Of a stretch of DNA of 64,000 bases, positions 36,590 through 45,305 are shown in pieces (within the stretch, counting starts at the first letter, position 1; every line of letters begins with the position of its first letter). Origin of the DNA: Shinella curvata (GTDB lineage: Bacteria > Pseudomonadota > Alphaproteobacteria > Rhizobiales > Rhizobiaceae); assembly GCF_022899935.1 (NCBI RefSeq), contig NZ_JALJCJ010000001.1, positions 952,053 to 1,016,052 on the forward strand, given 5' to 3'. A model generated the notes under the pieces. That model made no database searches. It saw nothing but the letters and a program-made list of their open reading frames with translations, and was not told the origin of the DNA. The translations under genes and the position numbers were made by a program.

Positions 36590-36771
36590 CGGCTTGGCCT
36601 CCGTTTCAGGATGACCGCCGGGCACTCCAACACGATACAACAGTCCGGCGGCACGTCATGCACTGCGCCGGGGCGAGCCGATGAACGATCATCGTCAGGC
36701 TCCTGTTCTTTCCCGCATAACGGCGCGCCACCTTTTTGGTTCCAGCAACCTGTGCGGAACGCGCACGGAAA

Positions 36772-36797
36772 ACAAAAAGGGCGGCCTGAAGCCGCCC
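36772..36797 (-). terminator. Intrinsic terminator of the GatB/YqeY gene
   Basis: On the minus strand the stem GGGCGGC/GCCGCCC with loop TTCAG is followed by TTTTTGTTTT, 25 bases after the stop codon at 36822. Confidence 0.88.
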
Positions 36798-36821
36798 TTT
36801 CCGCTCGATATCGATTGTCCG

Positions 36822-37271
36822 TTACTTGAGCAGATCCTTCACCACGCCCGAGGCCTTGGCGAAATCCATCTGACCGGGGAAGCGTTCCTTGAGCACGGCC
36901 ATGACTTTACCCATGTCGCGCAAGCCCTGCGCGCCGATTTCGCCGATGACGCCGGAGATCAGCGCGCGCACCTTCTCGTCGGAAAGCTGCTCGGGCAGGA
37001 AACCCTTGATCACGGCAATTTCCTGCTGCTCTTGGGCGGCAAGCTCCGGGCGGCCGTTATCGGCAAAGATCTTCGAGGATTCCTCGCGCTGCTTGATCAT
37101 CTTGGCGAGGATCTGCAGCACTTCGTCGTCCTCGACCGGGCCCTTACCCACGCCGCGGTTGGCGATGTCGCGGTCCTTCAGCGTCGCCTGGATCAGGCGC
37201 AGCGTGGAAACACGGCAGGCGTCCTTTGCCTTGAGGGCTTCCTTCAGGTCGTTTGCGAAGATTTCGCGCAT
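36822..37271 (-). CDS. GatB/YqeY domain protein
   Basis: A 149-residue cytosolic protein spanning one YqeY domain: MREIFANDLKEALKAKDACRVSTLRLIQATLKDRDIA, then DDEVLQILAKMIKQREESSKIFADNGRPELAAQEQQEIAVIKGFLPEQLSDEKV, then MGKVMAVLKERFPGQMDFAKASGVVKDLL. The domain resembles the tRNA-binding tail of GatB, so a link to tRNA amidation has been proposed for the family. GGAGAAAAGA precedes ATG 37271. It is divergent from carA across 324 bases, a common neighbour of carA in alphaproteobacteria. Confidence 0.92.
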   Translation of the reverse strand: MREIFANDLKEALKAKDACRVSTLRLIQATLKDRDIANRGVGKGPVEDDEVLQILAKMIKQREESSKIFADNGRPELAAQEQQEIAVIKGFLPEQLSDEKVRALISGVIGEIGAQGLRDMGKVMAVLKERFPGQMDFAKASGVVKDLLK

Positions 37272-37432
37272 TCTTTTCTCCATGAAAGGCGGTCGGCGCC
37301 GGATGCGCGACCAAGCCTTGTCGTCGTTTCCTTGTGCATGCTCATAGACCGGCAAAGGTCGTATCCGCAAACGGATTGCGCAAGCGCTTGATTACAAACA
37401 CTTTATAATTCGACGCAATCCACAGGCGGCGG

Positions 37433-37595
37433 TTGACCCCGTCATCCGCTTTGTCTATTTTCCGGCACCTGCACGAAATTTGGCAATCAGGGCGAACCAA
37501 CGCGGGTTTCCGCGCGCCTTTGCCTGCGACCTCAAATGGTGCCTGGTCCCCCGGCTTTCAAGCCGGTGGCGCTTGGTGCCGGAAACGGGATGAAC
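37433..37595 (+). promoter_or_regulatory. carA promoter and about 130-base leader
   Basis: TTGACC at 37433-37438 and TATTTT at 37456-37461 are spaced by exactly 17 bases, a good sigma-70 promoter with start near 37468. The leader up to ATG 37596 contains a 7-base-pair hairpin CCGGCTT/AAGCCGG (37551-37566) just before the ribosome-binding region. The leftward promoter for the YqeY gene must lie in the other part of this 324-base divergent spacer, where TTTATAAT occurs near 37405. Confidence 0.6.
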
Positions 37596-38804
37596 ATGAC
37601 CTCGACCCCCGCATGGACCACTGAAAAGCCGACCGCCCTGCTCGTCCTCGCCGACGGCACGGTCATCGAAGGCAAGGGCATCGGCGCCACCGGCAAGGTG
37701 ACAGCGGAAGTCTGCTTCAACACGGCGCTGACGGGCTACCAGGAAATCCTGACCGACCCCTCCTATCTCGGCCAGATCGTCACCTTCACCTTCCCGCATA
37801 TCGGCAATATAGGTGCCAATGACGAGGACATCGAAGATCTGACACCCGCCGCCCGCCACGGCGCCGTCGGCACGATCTTCAAGGCCGACATCACCGACCC
37901 CTCGAACTACCGCTCGGCAAAACACCTCGATGCCTGGCTGAAGGCCCGCGGCATCATTGGCCTTTCGGGCATCGACACACGCGCGCTGACCGCCTGGATC
38001 CGCGAAAACGGCGCGCCGAACGCCGTGATCGCCCATGATCCCAACGGCGTCTTCGACATCGAGACGCTGAAGGCCGAAGCAAAGGCCTGGAGCGGCCTCG
38101 TCGGCCTCGACCTCGCCAAGGTCGCCTCGTCCGGCCAGTCCTCGCGCTGGAGCGAAAAGCCCTGGGTCTGGAACGAAGGCGCGGAAGACCTCGCGGACGG
38201 CGACGTGAAGTATCACATCGTCGCGCTCGACTACGGCGTGAAGCGCAACATCCTGCGCCTCTTCACCGGCCTCGGCTGCAAGGTCACCGTCATGCCGGCA
38301 ACCTCGAGCGCCGAAGACGTGCTGGCGCAGAAGCCCGACGGCATCTTCCTGTCGAACGGTCCGGGCGACCCGGCCGCAACCGGTGAATATGCCGTCCCGG
38401 TCATCAAAAAGCTGATCGAAAGCGGCCTGCCGATCTTCGGCATCTGCCTCGGTCACCAGATGCTCGGCCTCGCCGTCGGCGCCACCACCGAGAAGATGCA
38501 CCAGGGTCACCATGGCGCGAACCACCCGGTGAAGGACCACACGACCGGCAAGGTGGAAATCGTCTCGATGAACCACGGCTTCGCCGTCGCCTCGACGTCT
38601 CTGCCGGAAGGCGTTGAAGAGACCCACGTCTCGCTGTTCGACGGCACGAATTGCGGCCTGCGCCTCGTCGGCAAGCCGGTCTTCTCCGTGCAGCATCATC
38701 CCGAAGCCTCCCCCGGCCCGCAGGACAGCCACTACCTCTTCCGCCGCTTCATCAATCTGGTGCGCGAAAAGAAGGGCGAGGACGCCCTGCCGGAACGGGC
38801 GTAA
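37596..38804 (+). CDS. carA: Carbamoyl-phosphate synthase small subunit (glutaminase)
   Basis: A 402-residue glutamine amidotransferase subunit that supplies ammonia to CarB for arginine and pyrimidine synthesis. The N-terminal CarA domain opens TALLVLADGTVIEGKGIGATGKVTAEVCFNTALTGYQEILTDPSY; the class I GATase domain has the nucleophile in FGICLGHQ (C284), with NGPGDPAA before it and HHPEASPGP near the end. The Met at 37596 matches rhizobial CarA N-termini; Met 37590 is an alternative. carB is not next to it but about 11.5 kb downstream on the same strand. Confidence 0.97.
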   Translation: MTSTPAWTTEKPTALLVLADGTVIEGKGIGATGKVTAEVCFNTALTGYQEILTDPSYLGQIVTFTFPHIGNIGANDEDIEDLTPAARHGAVGTIFKADITDPSNYRSAKHLDAWLKARGIIGLSGIDTRALTAWIRENGAPNAVIAHDPNGVFDIETLKAEAKAWSGLVGLDLAKVASSGQSSRWSEKPWVWNEGAEDLADGDVKYHIVALDYGVKRNILRLFTGLGCKVTVMPATSSAEDVLAQKPDGIFLSNGPGDPAATGEYAVPVIKKLIESGLPIFGICLGHQMLGLAVGATTEKMHQGHHGANHPVKDHTTGKVEIVSMNHGFAVASTSLPEGVEETHVSLFDGTNCGLRLVGKPVFSVQHHPEASPGPQDSHYLFRRFINLVREKKGEDALPERA

Positions 38805-38823
38805 CGTTGAACACCCGCATTTG

Positions 38824-38850
38824 AAACCCCGGTTCATAGCCGGGGTTTTT
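38824..38850 (+). terminator. Intrinsic terminator of carA
   Basis: The stem AAACCCCGG/CCGGGGTTT with a 7-base loop is followed by TTGTT, 20 bases after the carA stop. It confirms that carA is transcribed separately from carB. Confidence 0.85.
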
Positions 38851-38891
38851 GTTGCTCGGGAAGCGACGAACCTGCCCACCCGACGGCTAGG

Positions 38892-39575
38892 CTAGTACGG
38901 GTTGTTGAACTGGTCTCGCATGAATCCAACGGTGATGAGCGAGACGTCCTCCGAGTTGCTTTTGCAGAGCATTCGCGGCAGGAGACGCTGGCAGGTATTG
39001 CAGGACTGCGCATGCCACAGCGGCGTATATTGCGCGTTCTGCCCTGCCGGATCCCATAGCATTTCACTCATGGTCCATGGTCTCGGTGCCCGCTGGCTCA
39101 AGGCGATATGAATCATTTTAGGCGCCGCGCAACGGCCCTGGATCGGATCCTGCTGGGTGGGCCGGCAGCGTGCCATTTCAGATGGCGACATCTGTCGCCC
39201 CCCGGCAGTCGCGACACCGCGCGCAGGCACGTTCCCGCACTGTATAAACGGCACCATGCCAACCCGTTGGCACGCTTGCACAAAAGCCAGCTGTCCCGGC
39301 TGACTGTCCGCAGGCGAGCAAGCCGCGTAGACATTTCCGTTGTTTGCAACGAGAACACCTATCATCATCGGCGCCAGACCGTTCGCGGCCTGCCCGAGTT
39401 CACCTGCGATACGCCAGCAGAGCATCTTGGCGCGACTTCCCTCCGATACAGGATGACGCTGGCTGCAGATCGGGCATAGAATGTCGTCCCCATAGGTCCG
39501 GCCCGTAAATTGGCTTCCGTGGTATCGCGACATATTGCTGGGCGTCGCCAACCCATTCCTTCCCGCATTGTACAT
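38892..39575 (-). CDS. Cytidine-deaminase-fold protein (YwqJ-like), catalytic Glu replaced by Ala
   Basis: A 227-residue soluble protein, not a known named gene. The order of elements fits the nucleic-acid deaminase fold: a beta hairpin MMIGVLVANNGNVYAACS (70-87), then GRCAAPKMIHIAL (147-159) where YwqJ-like deaminases have C-A-E-P, then SCNTCQRLLP (191-200) equivalent to the second zinc motif PCxxC, and a last strand VSLITVGF (211-218). The zinc-ligand Cys set is present (C149, C192, C195), but the proton-shuttle Glu is A151 (codon GCG at 39125-39123; GAG would restore it). Further Cys (CPIC at 34-37, C53, C103, C113) suggest another metal site. ATG 39575 is chosen for GGAGG 7 bases upstream. 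No toxin-delivery or immunity gene is adjacent. Confidence 0.6.
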   Translation of the reverse strand: MYNAGRNGLATPSNMSRYHGSQFTGRTYGDDILCPICSQRHPVSEGSRAKMLCWRIAGELGQAANGLAPMMIGVLVANNGNVYAACSPADSQPGQLAFVQACQRVGMVPFIQCGNVPARGVATAGGRQMSPSEMARCRPTQQDPIQGRCAAPKMIHIALSQRAPRPWTMSEMLWDPAGQNAQYTPLWHAQSCNTCQRLLPRMLCKSNSEDVSLITVGFMRDQFNNPY

Positions 39576-39745
39576 GGCAATCCTCCGAAAAACGTCCTGC
39601 ATTCAGTCGGCATCGATTGTCGACGCAACGATATCAGGACTAGCCAGAAGCCAACAGTCCGGCGCCTCCAGTTTTCAACCACCCCAGCTCTCAGCGAGGG
39701 ACGGAATACAATCAGGAGATTACGGTTCGAGATGAACGCGTCGGC

Positions 39746-41128
39746 TTAGGACCGCGTTGGAATCTCTTGCCGCACAAGCAGGTAGAAACGCCAGTTCAGC
39801 AGAATTGCCGCCGCGGCGAGGCCGGCGACGAAGCCGAACCAGATGCCGACGCCGCCGAAACCGCCGGGGAAGGCGAAGAGCCAGGCGCAGAAGAAGCCGA
39901 TCGGCCAATAGGAGATCAGCGCCATGACCATCGGGATGCGCGTATCCTTGAGGCCGCGCAGCAGGCCGGCGGCGATGGCCTGAAGGCCATCGACCAGCTG
40001 GAAGATGCCGGCGATCACCACGAAGGGGCCGGCGATTGCCAGAACCGCCGCCGAATCCTTGCCGGCTTCATCGAGGAAGATCGCCGCAAGGGTCGTGGGC
40101 ATGCTGGCAAAGAGCAAGCCCCCACCGATGGAAATGACCACCGCGACGGCAAGGACCGCCAGCGAGGCCCGCACGACGGCGAGATGATCGGCGCGTCCAT
40201 GGGCGACGCCGACGCGCACCGTACCGGCCTGCGCAAGACCAAGCGGAATCATGAAGGCGATGGAGGCGAGCTGGAGCGCGATGCCGTGAGCGGCGAGTTC
40301 CAGCGTGCCGATATTGCCCATCAGCAGCGAGGCGCCGGTGAAGAGGCTGACTTCCGCGAGCAGGGTGAAGCTGATCGGCAGGCCGAGATGCACGACCTCG
40401 CGGAAGGCCGGCCAGTCCGGACGCCAGAAGCGCACGAAAAGCTCGTAACGCCGCATCTCCGGCCGCCACTGGATATAGGCGGTCAACAGGAGGAAGCTCA
40501 GGATATTGACGGCGACAGAGACGATGGCCGCGCCCTCGATACCGAGGGCCGGGAAGCCGAAACGACCGAGCACCAGCGCATAGGCGAAGAAGGCGTTGAT
40601 CGACAGGATCGTGATGGTGACATAGAGCACGACACCGGCGCGGCCGACGGCGCTGACGAGGCCGCGCAGCGTCATGAACAGCAGCGCGGGCGCCATGCCC
40701 CATTGCACGATCTTCAGATAGCCGCCGGCAAGGGCGGCGACTTCGGGCTTCTGACCGGCATAGAGCAGAATGCTCTCCGCATTGTAGAAGATCGGCACCA
40801 TGAGCGCCGAATAGATCAGCACCACCCACATGCCCATGCGGACCGCCCGGCGCACAGCGACCGGGTCGCCGCGTCCATAGGCTTGCGCGACCATCGGCAT
40901 GACCGCATTGGCAAAGCCGGAACCGAAAATGAACAGCGTGAAAAAGAACTGGCTCGACAGCACGAGGGCCGCGAGAGAAACAGCACCGAGGCGGCCGACG
41001 ATGACGACATCGGTCGTGTGAATGCCAAGCTGGGCCAGCTGGGCGCCGATCAACGGCACACCCAAGGCAAAGGTCGCCCGGAAATGGGCGCGCCAGCTAT
41101 TGTCCGCGCGATGCGTTGCCATGTGCAT
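39746..41128 (-). CDS. MATE-family multidrug efflux transporter (NorM type)
   Basis: A protein of about 460 residues with 12 predicted membrane segments and the two-fold repeated MATE organisation. The N-half begins FALGVPLIGAQLAQLGIHTTDVVIVGRLGAVSLAALVLSSQFFFTLFIFGSGFANAVMPMVAQAYGRGD, typical of NorM. The C-half carries EVSLFTGASLLMGNIGTLELAAHGIALQLASIAFMIPLGLAQAGTVRVG. It exports cationic compounds by Na+ or H+ antiport (substrate unknown). Starts at 41128 (MHMATHR) or 41122 are both plausible. An MFS exporter lies upstream on the same strand. Confidence 0.9.
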   Translation of the reverse strand: MHMATHRADNSWRAHFRATFALGVPLIGAQLAQLGIHTTDVVIVGRLGAVSLAALVLSSQFFFTLFIFGSGFANAVMPMVAQAYGRGDPVAVRRAVRMGMWVVLIYSALMVPIFYNAESILLYAGQKPEVAALAGGYLKIVQWGMAPALLFMTLRGLVSAVGRAGVVLYVTITILSINAFFAYALVLGRFGFPALGIEGAAIVSVAVNILSFLLLTAYIQWRPEMRRYELFVRFWRPDWPAFREVVHLGLPISFTLLAEVSLFTGASLLMGNIGTLELAAHGIALQLASIAFMIPLGLAQAGTVRVGVAHGRADHLAVVRASLAVLAVAVVISIGGGLLFASMPTTLAAIFLDEAGKDSAAVLAIAGPFVVIAGIFQLVDGLQAIAAGLLRGLKDTRIPMVMALISYWPIGFFCAWLFAFPGGFGGVGIWFGFVAGLAAAAILLNWRFYLLVRQEIPTRS

Positions 41129-41277
41129 GATAGTTCTCACTTTCGCATCGCTTCCGATCACAAGTTCGGGGCGCGATCAATCGACTAGAATTGATGTTTT
41201 CATCAAAAATGCGCGACTACGGTCAAAATCAGCCGGTTTTCTCGAAAATTTCGCTGAAATGTCACGTTTGACACGGC

Positions 41278-42531
41278 TCAAGCGCTTTCAAACGCGCCTT
41301 TTTCCGTAGGACCGGCTCCCGCCCCGCGCAGCTTCATGACAAAGATCACGAGGCCGATGAAGAGGATCAGCGCCGCCACTGCATAGGGCGCGCCGGCAAA
41401 GACGACGGGAGCATCCGGCCCGGTGAACCGGCTAAAGACCTGCGTGAAGATCAGCGGCCCGATGATCGTGGTGATGCTGGAAACGCTGGTCAGCGCGCCT
41501 TGCAATTCACCCTGTGCCGAAGGCGGCACGCGGGCCGACGCAATGGAGCGCAGCGGCGGGTCGGCCAGGCTTTCGAGCGCGGTCAGCACGATCACCACAT
41601 AGACCATCCAGCCCTGCCAGGCCGCCGCATATCCCGACAGGCCGAGAACCGCGAAGGAAAGCCCGATGACGGCCGTGCGGAACTCGCCGAGCCGCTGCAC
41701 GACGCGGGGCAGAACGAAGGCCATGACGACCGCGCCGCCGACGCCGAAGATGCCCAGCGACAGGCCTATCTGCCCCTCGCTCCAGCCGTAGCGCAACGCG
41801 GCAACGAAAGGCCAGACAGAAGGGTAGACGGCATGCGCCAGCCAGTAGCAGAAGAACACGAGCCCGACCCACAACACGCCCGGATACTGGCGCATCTGGA
41901 AAAGCGCGCCGAGCGGATTGGCGCGCGAAAGCTCGAACCGCCGGCGGTTTGCCGGCTGAAGGCTTTCCGGCAGCAGGAAATACGCGGCCGCGAAATTGAG
42001 GAAGGCGAGCACGGCCGCACCGTAGAAGGGGATACGCGGCCCGAACTCGCCGAGCACTCCGCCGATAACGGGACCCAGCGCGAAGCCCGTTCCGAAGGCA
42101 ATGCCGATTAGACCGAAATTCTTGGCGCGCGTCTCGTCCGTCGAGACGTCGGCGATATAGGCCGCCGCCGTGCCGAAACTCGCACCGCTGATGCCCGCCA
42201 GCACCCGGCCGACGAAGAGCATCCAGTAGCTCGTCGCGAGCGCACAGATGAGATTATCGATGGCGAAGGTGAGGATGCAGGCCAGCAGCACCGGTCGCCG
42301 GCCGAAGCGATCCGACAGGTTGCCGATGAACGGAGCAAAGAGGAACTGCATGCCGGCGTAGACGAGCAACAGCCAGCCGCCGTCGATCGCCGCCTGGCTG
42401 AGATTGTCGCCGGTGAGCTCGCGCAGGTAGCTCGGCAGAACCGGCATGATGATGGCGATGCCGATCACGTCGAGAAACATGATCATGAAGACGAGAAAGA
42501 GCCCCCGCCGGGCGGACCTGGCATCGATCAT
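41278..42531 (-). CDS. TetA-like MFS efflux transporter
   Basis: A 417-residue major facilitator with 12 membrane segments. The N-half resembles TetA-class drug:H+ antiporters: FLDVIGIAIIMPVLPSYLRELTG, MQFLFAPFIGNLSDRFGRRPVLLACI (motif A, GxLSDRFGRRP), VGRVLAGISGASFGTAAAYIADVS and GIAFGTGFALGPVIGG (motif C). The C-half ends VAALILFIGLVIFVMKL. Tetracycline itself is not implied; many chromosomal relatives have unknown substrates. No TetR regulator is adjacent. Confidence 0.87.
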   Translation of the reverse strand: MIDARSARRGLFLVFMIMFLDVIGIAIIMPVLPSYLRELTGDNLSQAAIDGGWLLLVYAGMQFLFAPFIGNLSDRFGRRPVLLACILTFAIDNLICALATSYWMLFVGRVLAGISGASFGTAAAYIADVSTDETRAKNFGLIGIAFGTGFALGPVIGGVLGEFGPRIPFYGAAVLAFLNFAAAYFLLPESLQPANRRRFELSRANPLGALFQMRQYPGVLWVGLVFFCYWLAHAVYPSVWPFVAALRYGWSEGQIGLSLGIFGVGGAVVMAFVLPRVVQRLGEFRTAVIGLSFAVLGLSGYAAAWQGWMVYVVIVLTALESLADPPLRSIASARVPPSAQGELQGALTSVSSITTIIGPLIFTQVFSRFTGPDAPVVFAGAPYAVAALILFIGLVIFVMKLRGAGAGPTEKGAFESA

Positions 42532-42764
42532 GGGATGACCTCGAAAGAACGGCGCCGGCAGCGACGGACAGGAATGTCAGGCGACGACTTCTATTTCAGT
42601 TTTTTCAGCGAAACAATCCGTGAACATCGCAAATCTTCCGAGACGGGCGGCCATCATTGGCCGCACGCAGGCAAGCCTCCTGCGACGGGGCGCACTTTGA
42701 GGATCAGGCCTCGATGACGGAAAGGATATGGCGATCGCCGGTGCTCGGGACACCGGCGCGACCG

Positions 42765-43700
42765 TTACGGTTCACCTTTGAACGTATCGCAGGCATCGAC
42801 GCGGCCGGTATCGAAGCCACGCTTGAACCAGCGGCGACGCTGGTCCGATGTGCCGTGGTTGAAGCTCTCGGGAACGACATAGCCCTGCATGCGCTTCTGC
42901 AGGGTGTCGTCACCGATCTGCGTGGCAGCGTTCAGCGCTTCCTCGAGGTCGCCGCGCTCCAGAATGCCCTTCTGCTCGGTGTACTTGCCCCAGATGCCGG
43001 CATAACAATCGGCCTGAAGCTCGACGCGGATCGACATCTGGTTGGCTTCGACTTCGCTCATGCGCTGGCGCTGCTGGTTGAAACGCGGCAGCACGCCGGT
43101 CAGGTTCTGGACATGGTGGCCGACTTCGTGCGCCACGACATAGGCCTGCGCGAAGTCGCCGGCCGCGTCGAACTTGTTGGCGAGCTCGTCGAAGAAGCTC
43201 ATGTCGAGATAGACCTTGCGGTCGCCCGGGCAGTAGAACGGGCCGGAAGCCGCAGACGCAAAGCCGCAGGCCGATTGCACGGAGCCGGAGAACAGGACCA
43301 TCTTCGGCTCCTCGTAACGCTCGCCCGCCGCCTGGAAGATACCGTTCCAGGTGTCTTCCGTCTCGGCCAGAACCGTTGCCATGAAGGCCTTGGTTTCCTC
43401 TTCCTGCGGCGATGAGCGCTGGCTGGCATTGTCCGTCTGCTCGATGCCGGGGCGACTGGCCTGTCCGCCGCCATCGCCCATCACCTGCAGCAGATCGATG
43501 CCCATCGCCTTGAGGATAAAGTAGATGACGACAAGGAAGATGATGGTGCCGATGCTCATGCCGCCGCCGGCGCGACGTCCGCCCATCGGAATGCGGAAAC
43601 CTCCGTTGCCGCGACCGAACGGGTTGTTGCCTCCCATCGACGGACCGGCCCCGCGCTGGTCCTCGATATTGTTCGACTGGCGACGACCTTTCCATTCCAT
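42765..43700 (-). CDS. YpfJ-like neutral zinc metallopeptidase
   Basis: A 311-residue membrane-anchored protein of the YpfJ family. The N-terminal Gly/Asn-rich segment (SMGGNNPFGRGNGGFRIPMGGRR) is followed by one membrane helix (SIGTIIFLVVIYFILKAMGI, about 49-68). The periplasmic domain has the zincin motif in AYVVAHEVGHHVQNL (HEVGH at 191-195), then VELQADCYAGIWGKY with the third ligand region, and ERGDLEEALNAATQIGDD. Start Met 43700 (MEWKGRRQSNN) matches the family N-terminus. The substrate is unknown; a cell-envelope maintenance role is inferred. Confidence 0.92.
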   Translation of the reverse strand: MEWKGRRQSNNIEDQRGAGPSMGGNNPFGRGNGGFRIPMGGRRAGGGMSIGTIIFLVVIYFILKAMGIDLLQVMGDGGGQASRPGIEQTDNASQRSSPQEEETKAFMATVLAETEDTWNGIFQAAGERYEEPKMVLFSGSVQSACGFASAASGPFYCPGDRKVYLDMSFFDELANKFDAAGDFAQAYVVAHEVGHHVQNLTGVLPRFNQQRQRMSEVEANQMSIRVELQADCYAGIWGKYTEQKGILERGDLEEALNAATQIGDDTLQKRMQGYVVPESFNHGTSDQRRRWFKRGFDTGRVDACDTFKGEP

Positions 43701-43810
43701 GGCGCATTTCCCCGCATTGATTTGCCGACGAACGCCCACCGCGTGAATTCGTTCCTCGGCACTAGCTTATAGGGCGAGCCGCGCCACCATGCAAAATGAA
43801 AAGCAGCCGC

Positions 43811-44332
43811 TCAGCGGCGCCGGAAGACCGCATTGAAACGCTGCACCCAACCAGCCTCGCGAATGACCAGAGCACCTGCGGCGACAAGCAGGAGACTGAT
43901 CACCCCGGCGGCAAGTCCGCTGGCGAGATCGGATGCGCCGTCGAAAACCATCATGCCCATCACCCGATGCGGCACGAGCGTGAAAAGCCCCGCCACGACG
44001 ATGCCCCCGAAATACATGCCGGCCACATGGGCCCGATGGGCCTGGATATCCCGTCGACGCGCCGCACGGATCGCCATCACGCTGCCGATGATGACGTAGA
44101 CGGACAGCAGATGGATTGGGCTGAACCCGCCGACAGTGTTGAGCCCGTGAATGAAGAAGGTCGAAACACTCGTCACGACCATCAGCACCAGCCAGATTTT
44201 CCCGAGCAGTCGATGGGCAGGCGTGCCTTTGGCGCGGGCGAGCAGGACCGCACCGAGCACGGCCGCCGGCAGGACGGTCGCCACATGAAACTGGATGGCG
44301 AAGGGGGCATCGAGCAGAGGTTCGAAGGTCAT
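43811..44332 (-). CDS. DUF2306 family membrane protein
   Basis: A 173-residue protein with about four membrane segments: IQFHVATVLPAAVLGAVLLA, IWLVLMVVTSVSTFFIHGL, PIHLLSVYVIIGSVMAIRAA and VAGMYFGGIVVAGLFTLV. Conserved His residues (FHVAT, GTPAHRLLG, RAHVAGMY) are typical of DUF2306/YozB-like proteins and may bind a cofactor. The function is unknown. It is divergent from a membrane LytTR regulator with only 43 bases between starts, so the two genes probably form a regulatory pair. Confidence 0.8.
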   Translation of the reverse strand: MTFEPLLDAPFAIQFHVATVLPAAVLGAVLLARAKGTPAHRLLGKIWLVLMVVTSVSTFFIHGLNTVGGFSPIHLLSVYVIIGSVMAIRAARRRDIQAHRAHVAGMYFGGIVVAGLFTLVPHRVMGMMVFDGASDLASGLAAGVISLLLVAAGALVIREAGWVQRFNAVFRRR

Positions 44333-44375
44333 GTCAGGCTCCGGCAGCGGTTGAATTCGCCCGTGTCTTCAGCCA

Positions 44376-45224
44376 ATGATCGGACCGCCTCAAACGCTTT
44401 GGCCCGAATGGACGGAATACTTCGTGGAACGCCCCTTCCTGCAATCCGCGCTTCGTGAACTGCAGATCTTCCTGCGCGCACCGCGCTTCTGGGCGACCTT
44501 CGGCGCCGTCGTGCTGATCTTCTGGGTAACGGGCCCCTATGGCACGGCGGAACGCCTGGCCACTGCCCCGCGCCTCGGCTTCTGGCTCGTGCAGCACGCC
44601 ATCGCCTGGGGCATCGCCATCGTCGCCATCGTCCTCGTCAACACGCTTCTCTTGAGCCGCGTGCCGAGCCTCCTGGGCCGCATGGCAATCGGAACGCTCG
44701 TCGCCGGCGCGCCCGTCGGGCTTGCCACGGAGGCGATCAGCCTGGTGACGTTCGGCGGCACGCCGACACTTTCGACCATCGCACAAAGCATCGCCAGCGG
44801 CCTTCTTCTCTCCGCCCTCTTCTGCGGCCTCACCTTCATGACGATGAGCAGCAAGCAGGCGGCAGTCCTTTCGCCAGCCCCGCCATCGCGGCCCGAGACT
44901 GCGGACGAGCGCGCCGAGGTGCAGCTGATGCGCCGGCTGAAGCCGGAGAACCGCGGCCCCATCCTGCACATGACCGTGGCCGATCACTATACGGAGGTGA
45001 CGACAAGCCGTGGCCGGGAACTGGTGCTGCTGCGATTTTCCGATGCGCTGGAGGAACTGGGCGCGACGGCGGGCCTGCAGGTGCACCGTTCGCATTTCGT
45101 CGCCGATATCAACGTCGACAGGCTGACGCGCGCCGAGGGCCGGCTTGCGGTCCGCCTGAAGGATGGGCGGGAAATCCCGGTGAGCCGCAGCCGCACGGAG
45201 GCGGTGCGCAGCCGATGGGGTTGA
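44376..45224 (+). CDS. LytTR-type transcriptional regulator with N-terminal membrane domain
   Basis: A 282-residue protein. Four membrane segments lie in residues about 35-160 (FWATFGAVVLIFWVTGPY, AIAWGIAIVAIVLVNTLLL, LVAGAPVGLATEAISLVTF, ASGLLLSALFCGLTFMTM). A linker follows, and a LytTR DNA-binding domain covers about 190-280 (ILHMTVADHYTEVTTSRGRELVLLRFSDALEEL ... LQVHRSHFVADINVDRL ... VRLKDGREIPVSRSR). It is a one-component membrane-bound regulator with no receiver domain. It is divergent from the DUF2306 gene, its most likely target. Confidence 0.87.
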   Translation: MIGPPQTLWPEWTEYFVERPFLQSALRELQIFLRAPRFWATFGAVVLIFWVTGPYGTAERLATAPRLGFWLVQHAIAWGIAIVAIVLVNTLLLSRVPSLLGRMAIGTLVAGAPVGLATEAISLVTFGGTPTLSTIAQSIASGLLLSALFCGLTFMTMSSKQAAVLSPAPPSRPETADERAEVQLMRRLKPENRGPILHMTVADHYTEVTTSRGRELVLLRFSDALEELGATAGLQVHRSHFVADINVDRLTRAEGRLAVRLKDGREIPVSRSRTEAVRSRWG

Positions 45225-45305
45225 CGATTTTTTCGAGGACGATGTCGGATCAACCTTTCGCCGTTCGTCTCTAGGTATCTATCAACAAACGGCCAGGAGA
45301 AACCC

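Noticed and set aside
42736-42756. GCCGGTG/CACCGGC hairpin after the metallopeptidase gene as a terminator
   Set aside because: No T tract on either strand and only 7 pairs; too weak to list as a feature.
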